Source: Flavobacterium praedii
GTDB lineage: Bacteria > Bacteroidota > Bacteroidia > Flavobacteriales > Flavobacteriaceae
DNA length: 64,000 nt
Reading direction: 5' to 3'
NCBI RefSeq assembly: GCF_026810365.1
Contig: NZ_CP113948.1
Span: 4,104,458-4,168,457 of the forward strand
This document shows, one piece after another, positions 1-7,902 of this stretch. Made by a program: the position numbers and the translations under genes. The notes beneath the pieces were generated by a model, which saw only the letters and a list, made by a program, of their open reading frames with translations, searched no databases and was not told the origin of the DNA. Position 1 is the first letter of the stretch; every line of letters starts with the position of its first letter.

Positions 1-1
1 C

Positions 2-103
2 TTAGTAAAACAAGCTTTGGATTTGGCCAAATTATCTCAAAACCTTTTAAAAGGAGAAGCTTTAACTGCTTTTGTTAAAAGAAGTTTTGAACTGATAAAA
101 TAA
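2..103 (+). CDS. C-terminal end of an unidentified protein (truncated by window edge)
   Basis: An open frame runs in from the left edge and ends with TAA at 101-103, giving 33 residues ending in KRSFELIK. The piece is helical and charged with no recognisable motif, so no function is proposed. A strong terminator hairpin follows about 50 bases later, which supports this being the real end of a transcription unit. Confidence 0.5.
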   Translation, partial: LVKQALDLAKLSQNLLKGEALTAFVKRSFELIK

Positions 104-151
104 TTTTAATTTTTTATAAAAATAAAAACTTAGGCAATTATCAATATTCAT

Positions 152-186
152 AAGCCTGCTAGTGAAAACTGGCAGGCTTTTTTTTT
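152..186 (+). terminator. Rho-independent terminator
   Basis: AAGCCTGC (152-159) pairs with GCAGGCTT (172-179) and is followed by a run of T. It ends the transcript of the truncated gene at the left edge. Confidence 0.85.
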
Positions 187-335
187 AGGTTATTGCATTT
201 TGTAATATTATGAAGTATTAAAAATCTAAAATACAGGTGTTTATCTCCGTGAGTCGTGTTGATATTTTTTATAACTTTAAGGAATTATACCATTTTGTAG
301 TATTCCCTTTAAAAATAACTAAAACATCTAGACTT

Positions 336-1523
336 ATGAGCTTAGCTGAAAACAAAAGTCAAATAGAATTGGAAGAAAAGAAAGATAAAAAGGCAATAAA
401 AGAAGCTGAAGCATCTGTTTTATTCACCTTGTATATTGGTTTTTTTATAGGATTAGTTCCAGTTATTGGGTTTCCAATCACTATTCCTGAAATGGGTGGC
501 AGAATTTTATTTATCGGATTAATTATAGGGATAGCCGCATTTATAAGTTCATTTTTTACTGGTACTTTATTTGGTATGCCCAAAAGGAATAATATCAAAG
601 AAAGCGATTATTCCCTAAATAATAGTCTTGTAGAAATATCAGATTGGTTAACAAAGATAATTGTGGGACTTGGGTTGGTCAATTTAAAAGAAATTCCAGA
701 TTTCCTAATATCATTAGGGGAGTATGTGAGAGCCTCTTCAAAATATGATAATCAATTAGTAAATATTTATTCAATAGGAATAGTTGTCTATTTTAGTTTT
801 CTAGGATTATATATTGGTTATAATTATATGCGATTGGTGCTTTCTAATAAATATAAGTATGCTGACGATAATTTGTTAGAGAAAAAATTAGAAATGGCTA
901 GAAGTGAAGCTTTAGAAGCCAAAAATGAAAATGAACAAAAAGAGAAAGAAATAGTAAAAATTAAAAGTGATATACAGGATAAAGTTCAGTTGACAAAAAC
1001 ATTGCTTAAAAAAGTTAATGACCCTATAATTTCAGAAACAGATGTTCAAAGTGTCATTAATTTAATGGGCTCTAGAAAAAACATAAAAGACAAAGGAAAT
1101 CTTGAGCATAACATTGAAAAAATGCTTAACGAAGCAAATTTAAAACTAAAGAAAGGGCTAATAACAAATAACAGTGATCCTCAAAAAGGACAATGGAAAT
1201 CCAATCCTATTAACAATGAACGAGAGTTAAAAGCAAATGTTACCGAAGAAGCCAAAGGATTGTTCAAAATAAAAATACAAGTAGTATCAACAGATCCAGA
1301 AAACAATCCATTGAAAAATGATGATTTGATTCTTTTTGCACTTCATAATACTTTTGGAGAACCTCCTTTTCGAATAGTAAAAGTAGCGAATCAAACAGCC
1401 GAACTTAATTTTTATTCCTATGGCTCGTTTACAGTTGGTGCATTCGTCGATTATGGCACAACAGAATTGGAACTTGACTTAGCGGAATTACCAAACGTTT
1501 CAAATTATTTCAAATCGCATTAA
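336..1523 (+). CDS. Membrane protein with coiled coil and C-terminal pYEATS-like domain
   Basis: A 395-residue protein if started at the ATG at 336; the frame extends upstream to a GTG at 237, but that extension looks like untranslated leader. Two hydrophobic segments lie near residues 28-50 and 57-80, and a third near 140-165. A Lys/Glu-rich coiled coil follows at about 180-235. The last ~90 residues contain ILFALHNTFGEPPF, YGSFTVGAFVDYG and LELDLAELPNV, which resemble the prokaryotic YEATS (pYEATS) domain, known from predicted signalling and conflict systems. The layout suggests an inner-membrane anchor with a cytoplasmic beta-sandwich sensor or adaptor. No effector gene sits beside it. The domain call is from memory of the family pattern; the function is unknown. 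Confidence 0.65.
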   Translation: MSLAENKSQIELEEKKDKKAIKEAEASVLFTLYIGFFIGLVPVIGFPITIPEMGGRILFIGLIIGIAAFISSFFTGTLFGMPKRNNIKESDYSLNNSLVEISDWLTKIIVGLGLVNLKEIPDFLISLGEYVRASSKYDNQLVNIYSIGIVVYFSFLGLYIGYNYMRLVLSNKYKYADDNLLEKKLEMARSEALEAKNENEQKEKEIVKIKSDIQDKVQLTKTLLKKVNDPIISETDVQSVINLMGSRKNIKDKGNLEHNIEKMLNEANLKLKKGLITNNSDPQKGQWKSNPINNERELKANVTEEAKGLFKIKIQVVSTDPENNPLKNDDLILFALHNTFGEPPFRIVKVANQTAELNFYSYGSFTVGAFVDYGTTELELDLAELPNVSNYFKSH

Positions 1524-1656
1524 ACTTAAGTTTAATACTCAATAGCAGGGATGATATTTTTATTTTGTTATAAGATGATTATTTTTAAAATAAGGATTTA
1601 GGAATGATTCCTATTATATTTAACATTGTTTTCAATCAAGTATTCATGAATTTTAA

Positions 1657-1664
1657 TATGTTTG
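1657..1664 (+). promoter_or_regulatory. Bacteroidota -7 box TATGTTTG
   Basis: TATGTTTG fits TAnnTTTG and lies 37 bases before the ATG of the lipoprotein gene. A convincing -33 box at normal spacing was not seen. Confidence 0.4.
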
Positions 1665-1700
1665 CAATCCCAAACTATCAACCTAACTAAATTAAAATTT

Positions 1701-2510
1701 ATGAAAAAAAGCTTTCTTTTATTAACGGTATTTACTTTTTCTAGTTCACTTTTTCTTTCTTGTTCAAAAGAAGATACATTAGGGGCGACAGACAATAGTC
1801 CTGTTGTGGCATCCGCTTCAATTGATGTAATAAACGAATTAGATATTCAAACCGGAAATCAAGTGTCTTTTGAAAACTTAACGGCAAAAAGAACAGGAAA
1901 ATCTTTAGTAGGTACATGTGCAATAGTAACAATGGATCCACAAACAGCTACTTTTCCTAAAATATTTTATGTGGATTTTGGAACAGGTTGCACGACAAAT
2001 AACATTACAAGAAAAGGAAAATTAAAAATAACTTTCTCAAATTTTATCACAGAAACGGGTAGTACAATGACTGTAGAAAGAGTGAATTATTTTGTAAATG
2101 GTAATAAAGTTGAAGGGAAAATAGAATACAAGAATACAACTATGACTACTATTCCTCAATGGACCAGAACTGTTATTGGAGGAAAATTCACAGATACTAA
2201 CGGCAATTCATATCTTAACTCTGGAAATCATACTGTTAAACAAACTGAAGGGGTATCAACACCAATTCTTGATGATAATAGTTTTGAAATGATTGAAGGA
2301 ACTCAAACTGTAACGAAACAAAATGGAGCTACATTGACTTTAACAGTTATCGAGCCATTAGTAAAAAATTTCTCATGTCAATATATTTCCAAAGGAAAGA
2401 TAAAAGTTCAAAGTACATTATTAAACGGTACAATTGATTATGGCAATGGAGAGTGTAATACTAATGGAACTTATACTCAAAACGGAATTGTTTTTCCTTT
2501 TACTATGTAG
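1701..2510 (+). CDS. Secreted lipoprotein of unknown function
   Basis: A 269-residue protein starting at the ATG at 1701 (MKKSFLLLTVF...). The open frame extends further up to a TTG at 1662, but the ATG places the signal peptide correctly. The lipobox LFLSC near residue 20 predicts lipid attachment after signal peptidase II cleavage; SKED after the Cys is a polar linker. The mature part is rich in Thr, Asn and Gly and predicted beta-rich, with Cys residues further in (GTCAIV, GTGCT, NFSCQY, NGECNT). It looks like a surface or periplasmic lipoprotein. The family is not recognised. It stands alone with its own promoter and terminator. Confidence 0.75.
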   Translation: MKKSFLLLTVFTFSSSLFLSCSKEDTLGATDNSPVVASASIDVINELDIQTGNQVSFENLTAKRTGKSLVGTCAIVTMDPQTATFPKIFYVDFGTGCTTNNITRKGKLKITFSNFITETGSTMTVERVNYFVNGNKVEGKIEYKNTTMTTIPQWTRTVIGGKFTDTNGNSYLNSGNHTVKQTEGVSTPILDDNSFEMIEGTQTVTKQNGATLTLTVIEPLVKNFSCQYISKGKIKVQSTLLNGTIDYGNGECNTNGTYTQNGIVFPFTM

Positions 2511-2532
2511 TTTAAATACTTGTAAATAGCTA

Positions 2533-2563
2533 AGAGACTGTTAATAGCAGTCTCTTTTTTTTT
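2533..2563 (+). terminator. Rho-independent terminator
   Basis: AGAGACTG (2533-2540) pairs with CAGTCTCT (2548-2555) and is followed by a long T run. It ends the lipoprotein transcript. Confidence 0.9.
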
Positions 2564-2689
2564 GCTATTGCTGTAAAATATTATTCTGTAAATAAAGTGA
2601 ATGGACGCTTTTATGAAAAAATAACAACAAATGACTGTAATAATTTTACAACTTATTGATTTTTTTAAAATATAAAGAATACTTTTGCG

Positions 2690-2697
2690 AAACTTAC
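2690..2697 (+). promoter_or_regulatory. Bacteroidota -7 box TACTTTTG upstream of corA
   Basis: TACTTTTG fits TAnnTTTG and lies about 100 bases before the corA start, implying a leader of roughly 90 nt. No clear -33 TTG at the usual spacing. Confidence 0.4.
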
Positions 2698-2797
2698 AAT
2701 AAACAACCCCATGGACGATTATTATTCGGAAAAATTGAAAGAATAAAGCACTTGAAAAACATTCAAGATGCTATAACTTAACCTATAGAATTTTGAA

Positions 2798-3724
2798 ATG
2801 AAAGCTTTTTACAAAAACAATAACGGATTAATCGAGTCTCAGGAGTGGACTCCAAACTGCTGGATCAATGTTGAATGTCCAACAGAAGAAGAGAAAAAAT
2901 ACCTCCTAGAAGAACTGAACGTTCCAGAAGAATTCTACAATGACATAGAGGATATTGATGAAAGACCCCGAATAGAAGTAGAGAACGGTTGGACATTAAT
3001 TATTATTAGAATCCCAATAAGTACCGATAATGTTAAATTACCTTTTAATACAATTCCCGTTGGAGTTGTTTTTAAGGGAGAAGTTTGTGTTACGATCAGT
3101 TTTCATAAAACAGAAATGTTAACAGATTTTGTGATTTACACGCAACGCAAAAATAATGATATTAAAGATTATTTTGATTTGGTTTTGAAATTACTCTTGT
3201 CATCAAGTGTTTGGTATTTGAAATATTTAAAGCAAGTCAATCAAAAAATAAAATTAGCCGAAGATAACTTAGAGGAATCCATCAAGAATGAAGAATTACA
3301 AGCGCTGCTTCAAATAGAAAAATGTTTGGTGTTCTTTATGACATCCTTGAAAGGAAATGATATATTACTCCATAGAATCAAGAATGTTAAATCCCAAAGA
3401 GATTCTTATGATCTTGATCTATTAGAAGATGTTGAGATTGAGTTGCGTCAAGCCCAGGAAACAACGAATATTTATAGTGATATCTTGACAGGAATGATGG
3501 ATGCTTATGCTTCCGTTATTTCTAATAATTTGAATTCCATAATGAAGCAGATGACTTCTATTTCTATTATCTTGATGATTCCTACGGTAATTGCCAGTTT
3601 GTATGGAATGAATGTTCCTAATAATCTTGAAGATAATAAGTTTGGCATGCCAATTGTCATACTTGTATCGGTATTACTTTCTATGTTTGGAGTTTTTCTA
3701 TTCAAAAGAAAAAGATGGTTTTGA
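2798..3724 (+). CDS. corA: CorA family divalent cation (Mg2+/Co2+) transporter
   Basis: A 308-residue protein with a long soluble N-terminal part rich in acidic residues and two C-terminal membrane helices (about 255-275 and 285-303). The hallmark loop motif YGMNVP lies between the helices, as in all CorA channels, and the protein ends in a basic tail (FKRKRWF). CorA forms a homopentameric inner-membrane Mg2+ channel gated by cytoplasmic Mg2+. The protein is slightly shorter than enterobacterial CorA. The gene is monocistronic, with its own -7 box and a shared bidirectional terminator downstream. Confidence 0.93.
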   Translation: MKAFYKNNNGLIESQEWTPNCWINVECPTEEEKKYLLEELNVPEEFYNDIEDIDERPRIEVENGWTLIIIRIPISTDNVKLPFNTIPVGVVFKGEVCVTISFHKTEMLTDFVIYTQRKNNDIKDYFDLVLKLLLSSSVWYLKYLKQVNQKIKLAEDNLEESIKNEELQALLQIEKCLVFFMTSLKGNDILLHRIKNVKSQRDSYDLDLLEDVEIELRQAQETTNIYSDILTGMMDAYASVISNNLNSIMKQMTSISIILMIPTVIASLYGMNVPNNLEDNKFGMPIVILVSVLLSMFGVFLFKRKRWF

Positions 3725-3731
3725 TAAAAAA

Positions 3732-3768
3732 AAAGCCGTTTCATTTTAATGAAACGGCTTTTTTTTAG
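3732..3768. terminator. Bidirectional terminator between corA and the pseudouridine synthase gene
   Basis: A 14-bp stem (3732-3745 with 3748-3761) around a two-base loop has A and T runs on both sides. It can end transcripts arriving from both convergent genes. Confidence 0.92.
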
Positions 3769-3771
3769 GGT

Positions 3772-4584
3772 TTAATAATCTCCTCTTTTCTTAAATCGAG
3801 GATCATCTCTTTTTATAAATTCAGTTCTTCGTTTTGGAGTTTCTGTTTTAGGCAAACTGGCTTCTTCGGTTTTGCTGGAAGGTTCAATCAATTCATTGAG
3901 TTCTTTTATTTCGGCATCGGTTAAATCACGATAACGGCCTACTGGCACATCAAGTGAAATATTGATGATTCGGATGCGTTTCAAGGCGGTAACTTCGTAG
4001 CCTAAATATTCGCACATTCTACGAATTTGACGGTTCAAACCTTGTGTTAAAATGATTTTGAAAATGTATTTGCTGATTTGTTCTACTTTGCATTTTCGGG
4101 TTACGGTGTCTAGAATTGGCACGCCATTGCCCATTCGTTCAATAAAACGATCGGTTATGGGTTTGTTAACCGTTACGGTATATTCTTTTTCGTGATTGTT
4201 TCTGGCACGCAATATTTTGTTGACAATATCACCATCATTGGTCATGAAAATTAAACCTTCACTGGCTTTGTCCAATCTTCCAATTGGGAAAATACGTTTT
4301 GGGTAATTGATATAATCTACAATGTTGTTGCGCACTTCGAGATTGGTGGTGCATTCTATTCCTACGGGTTTGTAGAAAGCCAAATACACTGGTTTTTCGT
4401 TTTTCTCACGGATAAGTTTTCCGTCTATGCGCACTTCGTCATCTGGTGAAACTTTAGTTCCCAATTCTGGCACAATACCATTGATGGTTACACGACCTTC
4501 TTCGATAATTTTATCGGCCTCACGACGGGAGCAATAGCCCGTTTCTCCTATGAATTTGTTGAGGCGTTTTAGATTTTCTTCCAT
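3772..4584 (-). CDS. rluF: RluF-like 23S rRNA pseudouridine synthase
   Basis: A 270-residue protein. An N-terminal S4 RNA-binding domain ([18 protein letters not shown], about 7-65) precedes the catalytic domain. The RsuA/RluB/E/F-family motif [17 protein letters not shown] carries the catalytic Asp. The later motif [18 protein letters not shown] and the ending [14 protein letters not shown] match RluF of E. coli, which converts 23S U2604 to pseudouridine. The last ~30 residues are a basic tail ([20 protein letters not shown]). The assignment within the RsuA subfamily is by motif and could be RluB-like. Confidence 0.88.
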   Translation of the reverse strand: MEENLKRLNKFIGETGYCSRREADKIIEEGRVTINGIVPELGTKVSPDDEVRIDGKLIREKNEKPVYLAFYKPVGIECTTNLEVRNNIVDYINYPKRIFPIGRLDKASEGLIFMTNDGDIVNKILRARNNHEKEYTVTVNKPITDRFIERMGNGVPILDTVTRKCKVEQISKYIFKIILTQGLNRQIRRMCEYLGYEVTALKRIRIINISLDVPVGRYRDLTDAEIKELNELIEPSSKTEEASLPKTETPKRRTEFIKRDDPRFKKRGDY

Positions 4585-4672
4585 ACTGCAAAAGTAGTGT
4601 TTTTTTGGACTTCTTGGATTTTTAGAATATTAGACTTTTTTGAATATTTCCTGAAACTAAAATAGTATCACC

Positions 4673-4764
4673 TTTTAGCCCCGATAGAAACGGCATCCTT
4701 TTTTTTAAGTCAGGGTTTTTTTACCCTGGCTTAAAAAAAAGATATAGGGGATAGCGGGAACCCA
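4673..4764. repeat. Structured intergenic element (candidate flavobacterial repeat or RNA)
   Basis: The gap between the pseudouridine synthase start and the hydrolase end holds AGCCCCGATAGAAACGGC, then a hairpin (AAGTCAGGGT near 4707 pairing with ACCCTGGCTT near 4724) flanked by T and A runs that lengthen the stem, and then GATATAGGGGATAGCGGGA. The two outer halves carry related words (GATAG...CGG and GGATAGCGGG). This looks like a dispersed flavobacterial element. The Rfam family Flavo-1 is a possible match that could not be checked. Confidence 0.5.
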
Positions 4765-4779
4765 TACTAACAAATAAGC

Positions 4780-5637
4780 TTATTTTTCTGCTTCAAACAA
4801 AAATTGATATATTTCTTGATATAATGTATCGTCGTGCATGGAATGCCCTAAATTTTTGGTGGTTATGAATTTTCCTTTTTTCCAACCATTGGCTATTTTT
4901 TCACCTTCTTTGTAATTGACTATGGTGTCGGTAGTGTCATGAGCAATGATTCCTTCAATTTGTATGTGTTTGGCAAATTTTCCTCCAGAGAAATCCTCTA
5001 ATTTGATTTTAAAATTTTCTAAATAACGTTTTTCCAAAAGTGAGAACATCTTTTTGTTTAAACTCAACATGTTGATGTAATTTTGGATAAGTGTTTTTAA
5101 ATCCGAAGGTGCGCCGAGAATAACCATTTTTTGAATACTGGTTTCTGGATGTAAATATTGATGATAGACACAAGCAGCTCCACCAATGGAATGACCAATG
5201 ATAATGCTGGGTTTGTATTTTTCGACAGCTTTGTTGATGAATTCGGTATACCGAGGAACGTTGAATTCCTTGCCACTACTTTGTCCGTGTGCTGGAGCAT
5301 CTATGGCTATGATGGTACTTCCTGATTTTTGAAGATGAGGCAGGGTTTTCTCCCAACGAGCCGAATTGCTTTCCCAGCCGTGAACCAAAAGGATTTTGGT
5401 GTCGTTTCCTTTCCAAGTATAGGTTTGAAAACGGTCTTCGTTATGATGAAATGTTTCTTTGATTGTATTTTGCAGAATCTCTGGAAGTTTGTCTTCTGAA
5501 AGTTGCCCAATTCTAGGGTTTGTAAAAAGGGTATAGGATAAATGTAAAGCCTTTTTTGGATATACAAAACTGAGCAGATTGATGTATTGACCAACGGATT
5601 TGACGAGAAGAAATCGGAAGCTTTTTTTTAGATTCAA
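4780..5637 (-). CDS. Alpha/beta hydrolase
   Basis: A 285-residue cytoplasmic hydrolase. Motifs are LLVHGWESNSARW (oxyanion-side HG, about 85), DAPAHGQS (about 112), the nucleophile elbow GHSIGG with its Ser (about 148), the acid region in IIAHDTTDTIV, and the catalytic His in KNLGHSMHDD near the C-terminus. The substrate cannot be told; esterase or lipase-like is the safest label. The only plausible initiator at the N-terminus is TTG at 5637, since no ATG lies nearby in frame. The gene starts right after the terminator that ends the upstream operon, so it likely has weak or read-through expression. Confidence 0.82.
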   Translation of the reverse strand: MNLKKSFRFLLVKSVGQYINLLSFVYPKKALHLSYTLFTNPRIGQLSEDKLPEILQNTIKETFHHNEDRFQTYTWKGNDTKILLVHGWESNSARWEKTLPHLQKSGSTIIAIDAPAHGQSSGKEFNVPRYTEFINKAVEKYKPSIIIGHSIGGAACVYHQYLHPETSIQKMVILGAPSDLKTLIQNYINMLSLNKKMFSLLEKRYLENFKIKLEDFSGGKFAKHIQIEGIIAHDTTDTIVNYKEGEKIANGWKKGKFITTKNLGHSMHDDTLYQEIYQFLFEAEK

Positions 5638-5649
5638 AATTTGGGATAT

Positions 5650-5675
5650 AAAAAAAGCCTCGAAATTCGAGGCTT
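5650..5675 (-). terminator. Rho-independent terminator of the nif3-like operon
   Basis: AAGCCTCGAA pairs with TTCGAGGCTT (5655-5664 with 5666-5675), and T residues follow on the minus strand. It lies directly after the coiled-coil gene. Confidence 0.88.
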
Positions 5676-5683
5676 AGTTATTT

Positions 5684-6463
5684 TTAGAATTTAGAAAACA
5701 GTTGTTCCATTTTCTCTCTTTCTTCTTCAGCCAGTACACTGTCTACTAGAATTCTTCCAGAGTGCTCATCAATTAAGATTTTCTTTCTAGATGCGATTTC
5801 TACTTGTGTTTGTGGTGGAATAGTGAAGAATGATCCTGCAGATGCACCTCTTTCGATAGAAACAACTGCTAGTCCATTACGAACACTGCTTCTGATTCTT
5901 TTGTAAGCTACCAATAAACGTTCTTCAATTAATGCTTGAAATTCAGCAGATTTCTCAGTTAAGAAGATTTCTTCTTTTTGAGTTTCAGCCATGATAGCAT
6001 CAAGTTCTGATTTTTTGTGTTTCAAGTGAGATGATTTAGACTCTAATCTCTCTTTTGAAGTAGCAATTACTTCTTTTTTATGCTCGATAGTAGCTTTCAT
6101 TTCTTTGATTTGCTTTTCAGCCAGTTGAATTTCTAATTCTTGAAATTCGACTTCTTTGGTCAAAGAGTTGAATTCGCGGTTGTTGCGAACGCTTTCTTGT
6201 TGTTTTGTGTATTTTTTGACTGCTTCTTTGTGCTCGTCAATAGCATTCTTTTTCTCTTTGATGAGATTTTCGATTACTTCGAGGTCGCTTTTCAATTTCT
6301 CTGAACGAGTGCTTAAACCAGCAACTTCATCTTCTAAATCTTCAACCTCTAAAGGAAGTTCTCCTCTAACGTTTCTGATTTCGTCAATTCTAGAGTCAAT
6401 TAGCTGTAAATCGTAAATTGCTCTTAACTTGTCCTCAACACTTAATTCTTTCGTATTCGCCAT
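5684..6463 (-). CDS. Coiled-coil protein with degenerate C4 zinc-ribbon domain
   Basis: A 259-residue protein. Residues ~10-185 form long Glu/Lys-rich helices typical of the family often called C4-type zinc ribbon domain proteins (CT398 fold). The C-terminal ribbon region reads ERGASAGSFFTIPPQ...EHSGRILVD. In zinc-binding relatives the equivalent positions are CxxC...CxxCGRIL; here all four Cys are replaced (Ala/Ser, Ser, Asp, Ser), so the domain probably cannot bind zinc. The surrounding fold residues (FFTIPPQ, GRILVD) are kept. It is translated from an ATG three bases after the Nif3-like gene, so the two are one operon, a pairing widespread in Bacteroidota. Confidence 0.82.
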   Translation of the reverse strand: MANTKELSVEDKLRAIYDLQLIDSRIDEIRNVRGELPLEVEDLEDEVAGLSTRSEKLKSDLEVIENLIKEKKNAIDEHKEAVKKYTKQQESVRNNREFNSLTKEVEFQELEIQLAEKQIKEMKATIEHKKEVIATSKERLESKSSHLKHKKSELDAIMAETQKEEIFLTEKSAEFQALIEERLLVAYKRIRSSVRNGLAVVSIERGASAGSFFTIPPQTQVEIASRKKILIDEHSGRILVDSVLAEEEREKMEQLFSKF

Positions 6464-6466
6464 ATT

Positions 6467-7564
6467 CTATAAGTACTTAACTGGATTTGTATTTTCTTCC
6501 GATAAAATGATTGCAAAATTAGGGATTTTTTTTCTAAGATAATCAACAATATACTCTTTTGTATAGCGTTCGCTTTCAAAATGACCAATATCGGCCAATA
6601 AAAGTTGATTTTCGGCTTCATAATACTGATGATATTTCAAATCAGCAGTCAAAAAAGCATCGGCACCTGCTTGAATTGCATTTTTTATGGCAAAACTACC
6701 AGATCCTCCCAATACGGCTACTTTTTTTATTTTTTTTCCTATAAAAGCTGAATGGCGAATACCGTTGGCTTTCATTTTGTCTTTGGCATAAATAAGAAAA
6801 TCTTTTTCAGTCATTGGCTCTTCAAGTTCTCCAATCATTCCTAAACCAATATGATTAAAAGTGTTTTTCATATTGTATATTTCGGTAGCTACTTCTTCAT
6901 AAATGTGATTTTCTCTTAAGGCTTTTATGATTTTAGCTTCCAAGTGTTTGGCGTAAACCACTTCTATTTTGGTTTCAGTCCCTCTAGACATAACCCCTCT
7001 TTCACCAATGGTGGGTTCGCTTTTTTCATTTCCTTGGTAGGTAAAAATTCCTTCAGAATTGAAACTGCATTTATCATAATTACCAATACTACCTGCACCA
7101 GCTTCAAACAAAGCATTACGAACTTTCTCGGAATTGTCTCTAATGGTATAGGTTACTAATTTTCGGATATGATTTTGTTTAGGAATTAAAACTTGGGTAT
7201 TTATCAGTCCTAGAGTATCACAGAATATTTTATTTACTCCTTCCGGGTGATTGTCCAATGCAGTATGAACGGCATAAATAGCAATGTCGTTTTTTATGGC
7301 TTTGAGCAAGGCGCGTTCTACATAATTTTTCCCTGTAATTTTCTTTAATCCATTAAAGACTATTGGATGGAACGAAACTACTAAATTGCATTTTTTTGCA
7401 ATGGCTTCATCGATTACATTTTCAAGGGCATCGTGACAAACCAAAACTCCAGTTGCTTTGGCCTCTTCATCTCCTATTATTAAACCTACATTATCAAAAT
7501 CTTCGGCATAAGCCAATGGAGCCATTTCTTCAAGTGTAGACAGAATTTCTTTTATTGTACTCAT
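6467..7564 (-). CDS. Nif3-like dinuclear metal centre hexameric protein (YbgI/YqfO type)
   Basis: A 365-residue protein started at the ATG at 7564 (MSTIKEILST); a longer frame to 7597 adds only an unlikely extension. Metal-site motifs are VSFHPIVFNGLKK (His), VHTALDNHPEGVN (His and Asp) and, near the end, DIGHFESERYTKE (His and Glu). A PII/CutA-like insertion occupies the middle (roughly 125-235), as in B. subtilis YqfO and unlike short E. coli YbgI. Relatives carry two metal ions; they are sometimes annotated as GTP cyclohydrolase I type 2, but the reaction is unsettled. It is the first gene of a two-gene operon with the coiled-coil protein. Confidence 0.9.
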   Translation of the reverse strand: MSTIKEILSTLEEMAPLAYAEDFDNVGLIIGDEEAKATGVLVCHDALENVIDEAIAKKCNLVVSFHPIVFNGLKKITGKNYVERALLKAIKNDIAIYAVHTALDNHPEGVNKIFCDTLGLINTQVLIPKQNHIRKLVTYTIRDNSEKVRNALFEAGAGSIGNYDKCSFNSEGIFTYQGNEKSEPTIGERGVMSRGTETKIEVVYAKHLEAKIIKALRENHIYEEVATEIYNMKNTFNHIGLGMIGELEEPMTEKDFLIYAKDKMKANGIRHSAFIGKKIKKVAVLGGSGSFAIKNAIQAGADAFLTADLKYHQYYEAENQLLLADIGHFESERYTKEYIVDYLRKKIPNFAIILSEENTNPVKYL

Positions 7565-7902
7565 TATTTTAATCTTTTTGGGGTATTTATTTATCACTAC
7601 TCAAATTTATAGCCCAAATTTATGGACGAATTTAGAATACGTGTGTTTTTAAAAATTTCCGTTCAAAGATAAAATATTATATTTTCGAAAAATGAGTTTC
7701 GATCGAAAAATATTGTTTCTAGATGTTGTTTTTTAATGATTTTCGACTTGTGTTCGAGAGGTTCAATTTTTTTGTTCATTAAATTGAAAAGCATCTCAAA
7801 TTGAAACAGCTTTTTCCATATTGATTTTTCTATTTTTAAAAACGTATTTTGTGTTAAAAATAAGTTTAGAATCTATTTATTGGATTGTGCTGCTGCTAAC
7901 TA
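7565..7902. other. Intergenic region, AT-rich
   Basis: No gene was found in these 338 bases. They hold the upstream region of the Nif3-like gene and the downstream region of the TPR gene. A 12-bp perfect palindrome TTTCGATCGAAA lies at 7697-7708. No clear terminator was seen after the TPR gene. Confidence 0.5.

Noticed and set aside
237..335. N-terminal extension of the pYEATS-like gene from a GTG
   Set aside because: The extra residues do not look like a natural N-terminus, and an ATG at 336 gives a sensible protein.
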